A DNA stretch of 64,000 nt from an uncultured Lachnospiraceae bacterium. GTDB lineage: Bacteria > Bacillota > Clostridia > Lachnospirales > Lachnospiraceae. Made by a program: the position numbers and the translations under genes. Where the stretch lies: positions 39,796 to 103,795 of the forward strand of contig CAJUDS010000010.1 of the NCBI GenBank assembly GCA_910585345.1, read 5' to 3'. Positions within the stretch are counted from its first letter, which is position 1. Every line of letters begins with the position of its first letter. Positions 60,428-64,000 of this stretch are shown in pieces. The notes beneath the pieces are model-generated. The model saw only the letters and a list, made by a program, of their open reading frames with translations, did not search any database and had not been told where the DNA came from.

Positions 60428-61735
60428 TCATTCAAACCATAACAGGTCCTTAATTGTACTATATCCTGCATATGGTAGCTCCACTCTTTCTATTGGAACT
60501 TCTGTTAATCCCAATCTTTTTGCAACCAATAATCGATGCTGTCCATTTACTACATACATTTTCCCATTATATTCCACATATTTTATAGGCTCTTGAATAC
60601 CATTCAAGCTAATATCATCACTTAAAGCTTTCATTTTGTTTTTACTTAAAACTTGTGAATGTGTTGGTTGTAAGTCATATGGATCAGTTGTCCTTCTCTC
60701 CCCTTCATGCGGTGACACGCTCACGCCCAGCGCTTCCACCGCTTTTCCGGCTTCAAAGAACATCAGGTTGTTCAGGCCCTCCATCAGGCCGCCCCGCAGC
60801 ACTGTCCCTATAAATTCTCCCAGGCGGAACCCTCTGTTTGTCTGCGGGTTTTTATACTGGTAGCCTCTTGCGGAACTGTAGCCGAGGGATTTCCCCAGCG
60901 GGTCCTCTCTGCCGCAGCTCATTCTCGGATCGCGGCTCTCCGGCATGTATGACCTTCTTGCACTGCGTCTGTTCCTGTCATATTTCGAAGGTTTTCCCAG
61001 CGTTTCGGACAGGTATTCGATGCCTGCTCTTGCACCTCCTGCCAGGAATCCTTTTTTCAGTGCCTGGGTGCCGCTTTTGAACACATAGTCCTTGTAGACG
61101 GCATTGTTTACTGCATTGATCAGTCCTCCTGCTACGCTTCTGCGCGCGCTTACATTTCCGGTTCCGATCCACTGTTCCAGTGCGCTTCCGGCTGTTCCGG
61201 CGGCAAAGTTGCCTGCGAATGCGGCGGCCGCTCCCACGCCGGAGGCTGTCATGGCTCCTCTGACTGCGCCAATCACCGCGCCGTTTATCCCGGCTCCGGC
61301 GGCTCTGCGCCAGTCCACTCTTCTGCCGCTCATTCTCTGGGAGATGGCGGATCCGGCGAAGCCCCAGGCAAAGCCGATCGTGCCGCCCACGATGCCGCCT
61401 GCGAGGATGTTTGCGACTTCGCCTGTCGGGTCGGTATAGTTGGCGGGGTCGTAAAATCTGGCCCGGGCAAAGTACTGGCCAAGGACGGGGTCGTAGGTGT
61501 AGGAGGTAAAGGGGCAGTCTGTGTCGTCCTGCGGGCTCTGGCCGTTTGTCGGCGTCCGGTGTGCGCCCCAGATATTGCGGGGGATGGCGCGGAGGTTGTC
61601 TCCCTGTGCGTCGGCGGCAAAGAGGGGGCTGTCCTTAAAGCTGGGCTGATGGTATCTCCCGTCAAAGGCAGTCAGAGTGGCAGCCAATGCACTACTATTC
61701 CAAACGCTTCGTACTGCACGGGCAGGCAGTGCCAA
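60428..61735 (-). CDS. RHS C-terminal module with ParB-like toxin tip, 5' truncated
   Basis: About 435 residues without an RHS N-terminus. Residues 79-105 carry the end of the RHS core (YTYDPVLGQYFARARFYDP then NYTDPTGE), ~108-190 a Gly/Ala-rich hydrophobic stretch usual before tips, and the last ~85 a ParB-like domain: SDDISLNGIQEPIKYVEYNG, VVNGQHRLLVAKRLGLTEVP. Comparable ParB/sulfiredoxin-type tips occur among polymorphic toxins. Codons switch from GC-rich in the core to AT-rich in the tip near 60700. The upstream frame closes at a stop near 61775 and has no ribosome-binding site, so this looks like a displaced cassette rather than an expressed full RHS protein. Confidence 0.78.
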   Translation of the reverse strand: MALPARAVRSVWNSSALAATLTAFDGRYHQPSFKDSPLFAADAQGDNLRAIPRNIWGAHRTPTNGQSPQDDTDCPFTSYTYDPVLGQYFARARFYDPANYTDPTGEVANILAGGIVGGTIGFAWGFAGSAISQRMSGRRVDWRRAAGAGINGAVIGAVRGAMTASGVGAAAAFAGNFAAGTAGSALEQWIGTGNVSARRSVAGGLINAVNNAVYKDYVFKSGTQALKKGFLAGGARAGIEYLSETLGKPSKYDRNRRSARRSYMPESRDPRMSCGREDPLGKSLGYSSARGYQYKNPQTNRGFRLGEFIGTVLRGGLMEGLNNLMFFEAGKAVEALGVSVSPHEGERRTTDPYDLQPTHSQVLSKNKMKALSDDISLNGIQEPIKYVEYNGKMYVVNGQHRLLVAKRLGLTEVPIERVELPYAGYSTIKDLLWFE

Positions 61736-62167
61736 AACACAGTCTTTCCACGCTTCAGTCCATAACCGTAGCTATACAGCCCTGCATATTGACGGGCATA
61801 TTTCCAGCTGTTTCATAACTCATCAGGTCGGTATCAGACGTGACTGGGAAATCCAGTACAGGCCGGTACTCTCTCATTCGTCTGATATCTGGGCTCGGTT
61901 ATCTCTCTGCATTCTCTGGTATCTTTTTTCTGCAACACCTCGCTGTCTCTGCGTTTTCTGCCCTCTTCATCATAAGTATACACCTTTTCCGGTATGTATG
62001 GGAGTTTCAATAGATTTGAAGAAATGTTGTGAGCTTGTTTAATAACTAATCCATAAAGGTAGAAATGCTCTATAGAAAGTAGATTTTTAAGTGAACGTAC
62101 ATGTAAACAGTGCGTATTCAGAAATCCAAATGCAAAAAATATTCACTGCTTTATCGCAGTTGTTTCC
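61736..62167 (-). other. Degenerate RHS-cassette upstream sequence
   Basis: No intact gene. 61740-61860 aligns (roughly two thirds identical by eye) with the start of the long repeats (59195-59320, 62520-62640). Beyond it one minus-strand frame reads KVYTYDEEGRKRRDSEV, reminiscent of YD-repeat proteins, before a stop. Seen as eroded remains of a cassette junction. Confidence 0.45.
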
Positions 62168-63039
62168 CTGACAAATCTAGACATTTTGTTTTCAGCATGG
62201 TTACTGTCAGGTAGCATCCCAGCACTGTGTTATCATACTCATACAAAAGGATATTCCTATACAACGGCAGGAAATATGGTACTGGCAAACCCAAAATACG
62301 AGAAAACTTTCAAATTTACAGACTGCTTTTCCGGATAAATTTTTAAAAGCGTTTTTGTATAATTCACTCAACAAATCGGTTTTCCAACGTCTAACTTTTC
62401 TTTAAAGTTACTACAACTTTAAGACAAAAAATATCTTACTGCCTTTCTGGTGTCGGTCAGTATACATCATTCACTCGTCCAAGTCTCCTGCGTACTGTAC
62501 AAGACAGGTAATATCAGAACACAGCCTTTCCACGCTTCTGGTTATATCTGTGGATGTGCAGGCTACAGGGTGTATTCCTGTCGTTTCGCAGATCATCAGG
62601 TCATTATTACCCATGTTCAGATATGATCTTGGAAATCAGAGTATTCATTATTTTAACTGTAAATCCTCTGTAACTGGTAAAAGTAGATTGTTCACCGTAA
62701 CTTTCAAATCCGGTTCAGTTTTCAAAATCCATAAATCATTGTCCAGCCGGAAGTTCATTTTTATTTACTGCTGCCACCACGCTGCACAAGTTCTGTTCGT
62801 GTTCCGGGCTGCGGATATGGAATTTCTAACTGCCCTGACTTACTGTCTGTACGTTCTTCAGACTGAGTGTAGCTTTTGTGGTTACCTCATCCGCCACGCA
62901 GACAGCCTGATTCGCCATCCGGGCGAAAGCGGCTTTTCCCGGACATCCATGTCCGGGAACTGCTGGCTTTCTACAGGGCAGTAAGAAATTCCAACATCCT
63001 CCGCCAAGTCACACTCACAGAAGCCTTGTGCAGTGTTGG
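62168..63039 (-). repeat. Long direct repeat E (downstream of immunity gene 2)
   Basis: Second copy of the ~0.87-kb repeat, 3324 nt from copy D, again starting about 200 nt after a candidate immunity gene. Includes palindromic copy E. The 205 nt from 63040 to 63244 are AT-rich; AGTCGAAGACATTTC / CATCTCCGACTC near 63112-63160 form an imperfect inverted repeat that may terminate the immunity transcript. Confidence 0.9.
62819..62992 (-). repeat. Palindromic structured element, copy E
   Basis: Identical to copy D across arms (62819-62837, 62974-62992) and core (62896-62966). Confidence 0.88.
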
Positions 63040-63244
63040 CGGCTAAAACGTAAGTATTCTTATATATAGCTCATTTAAATATTTAGCATAACCCAAACAT
63101 GAACTAATAAAAAGTCGAAGACATTTCATATCTATTTACAACTTATGAAACATCTCCGACTCCGTATTGTTATTTAAATATCAGCAAAAATTTTCCCATC
63201 TCCCCTTTATTATATTATTTCTCAGCATCATAAAGCTTTTTACT

Positions 63245-63481
63245 TTATTCATATAAAAACAAAGAATGCCCTATTTTTTCTACATCACCATATAATACCA
63301 ATTCTGCATATTTCTTATAGTTTTCTACGTTCTTGTAATGAGACATCGCAACTGTCTTAATTTGAAAAACATTTTTCTTTTCATCAATCAATTTTAAGCC
63401 GTTCTTCAAAAAAAGTACATCTCCTTCCACTGAAACACAATATGTATTGCCCAAGTGTAATTTATTCACTACTTTAAGCAT
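63245..63481 (-). CDS. Candidate immunity protein for second RHS tip
   Basis: A 78-residue protein (MLKVVNKLHLGNTYCVSVEG) rich in alternating hydrophobic residues, suggesting a small beta-barrel. AGGAGG lies 9 nt before the ATG at 63481; a TTG two codons earlier is too close to it. It begins just after the toxin stop. No family recognised; role inferred from position. Confidence 0.6.
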   Translation of the reverse strand: MLKVVNKLHLGNTYCVSVEGDVLFLKNGLKLIDEKKNVFQIKTVAMSHYKNVENYKKYAELVLYGDVEKIGHSLFLYE

Positions 63482-63483
63482 AT

Positions 63484-64000
63484 TCAATTGCCTCCTATCA
63501 AACTCTGTAATTCTGCCAAGTAACTTACCAAGGCTGATTGTGTTTGCTTAATTTCAAATGGCGTTAGCTTATATGCTTTACTGTTTGCTAATAACATTTC
63601 TTGCGCAGCAATTTCATTTTGAATCCTACTAACAGCACTTCCATCATTTAGCCCTTGACGAAATTGTGTTGCATGAATCAGTTCTTCAAATACACTGGCC
63701 CTTCCTGGTTTCTGATGTAGCAATATTGTATTTTCATTTAAAGTAACCGCCTCTGCGCTTTGTGCTAATAAGAAAGCATCTGTTGCATCATCCATCTGAA
63801 TAATTCCGCCTTGCCTTCTAAATCCCTTCACAATCCTTTGAAGTTGCTTCTTAGGCATTGGTTCTATATAAGAAGAATCTTTTGCTTTTCTAAGCATCAT
63901 ATTAGAATCATCTATAACATCTCTGATGTTCCTATTTTTACGAGTACTTCTCTTCAGCGCTTCAACAGCCCTCCCGGCTTCAAAAAATGCCAGGTTTCCA
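63484..64000 (-). CDS. RHS C-terminal tip with zincin-like motif, 5' end beyond window
   Basis: Open to the window edge. The visible start GNLAFFEAGRAVEALKRS parallels NLMFFEAGKAVEALGVS of the other RHS module, marking the end of the shared pre-tip sequence. The tip then reads KKQLQRIVKGFRRQGGIIQM and SVFEELIHATQFRQGLNDGS followed by QNEIAAQEMLL; EELIHATQ resembles the HExxH-related helix of zincin-type toxins (one His replaced by Glu). Metalloprotease-like activity is a guess. The rest of the RHS gene should lie at higher coordinates. Confidence 0.7.
   Translation of the reverse strand, partial: GNLAFFEAGRAVEALKRSTRKNRNIRDVIDDSNMMLRKAKDSSYIEPMPKKQLQRIVKGFRRQGGIIQMDDATDAFLLAQSAEAVTLNENTILLHQKPGRASVFEELIHATQFRQGLNDGSAVSRIQNEIAAQEMLLANSKAYKLTPFEIKQTQSALVSYLAELQSLIGGN

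Overview
The window reads like a chromosomal segment of an anaerobic gut-type Clostridia, most likely Lachnospiraceae. This is inferred from strong GGAGG ribosome-binding sites with occasional GTG/TTG starts, a T-box leader, pyruvate:ferredoxin oxidoreductase, the anaerobic (CbiK/CbiL) cobalamin route, clostridial PF06541 membrane proteins and a two-gene pyrBI. No rRNA, tRNA, CRISPR array or transposase gene was recognised.

Region 1 (1-13.4 kb) is housekeeping. It holds folE/folC, a small TMEM229-like membrane protein, a MATE pump, a nitroreductase, pyrBI, a bacteriohemerythrin, a trpXYZ-type ABC importer behind a tryptophan-type T-box, a lone short flagellin, an AGCS amino-acid symporter and a PHP-domain protein.

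Region 2 (13.4-36.4 kb) is one long run of leftward genes. The pur block (purC-purF-purB) has its own promoter and terminator. Then come an exported hypothetical, nifJ, a cytosolic ParB-like/BMP fusion, a metallophosphoesterase, and a tightly overlapping tetrapyrrole block: cbiK-cbiL fusion, hemA, a CysG-N-type dehydrogenase, hemC, cobA-hemD fusion and hemB. A trypsin-like protease, two CobW-family GTPases (one with a long His-rich insert), ylmH and a PF06541 protein follow. With glutamate as precursor these genes lead to cobalt-precorrin-3 level intermediates, so the block looks directed to B12 rather than heme.

Region 3 (36.4-43.7 kb) holds a PyrE-like phosphoribosyltransferase, a membrane-anchored MerR regulator with a 19-bp-spacer promoter, a pentapeptide-like protein, and a cobalt ECF transporter in the order cbiQ-cbiO-[cobalamin riboswitch]-cbiM-cbiN. 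It connects functionally to the cobalamin genes of region 2.

Region 4 (43.7-54.6 kb) is a sugar island: a Cache/HAMP/AraC membrane regulator, an ABC importer (lipoprotein plus two permeases), a split LacL/LacM beta-galactosidase, a beta-phosphoglucomutase-like HAD enzyme, a cupin-AraC regulator and a DUF1877 protein.

Region 5 (54.7-64 kb) is accessory and decaying, with broken genes (aldo/keto reductase, two LysR, cupin, a RelE/ParE toxin-antitoxin pair). It ends in two RHS tip modules, each followed by a candidate immunity gene and by one copy of a ~0.87-kb direct repeat.

A second thread crosses the window: five copies of a ~140-185-nt palindromic element (9.7, 42.8, 43.2, 59.5 and 62.8 kb) keep the same fold although stem sequences differ. 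I regard this element and the RHS-tip/repeat array as the most unusual content.
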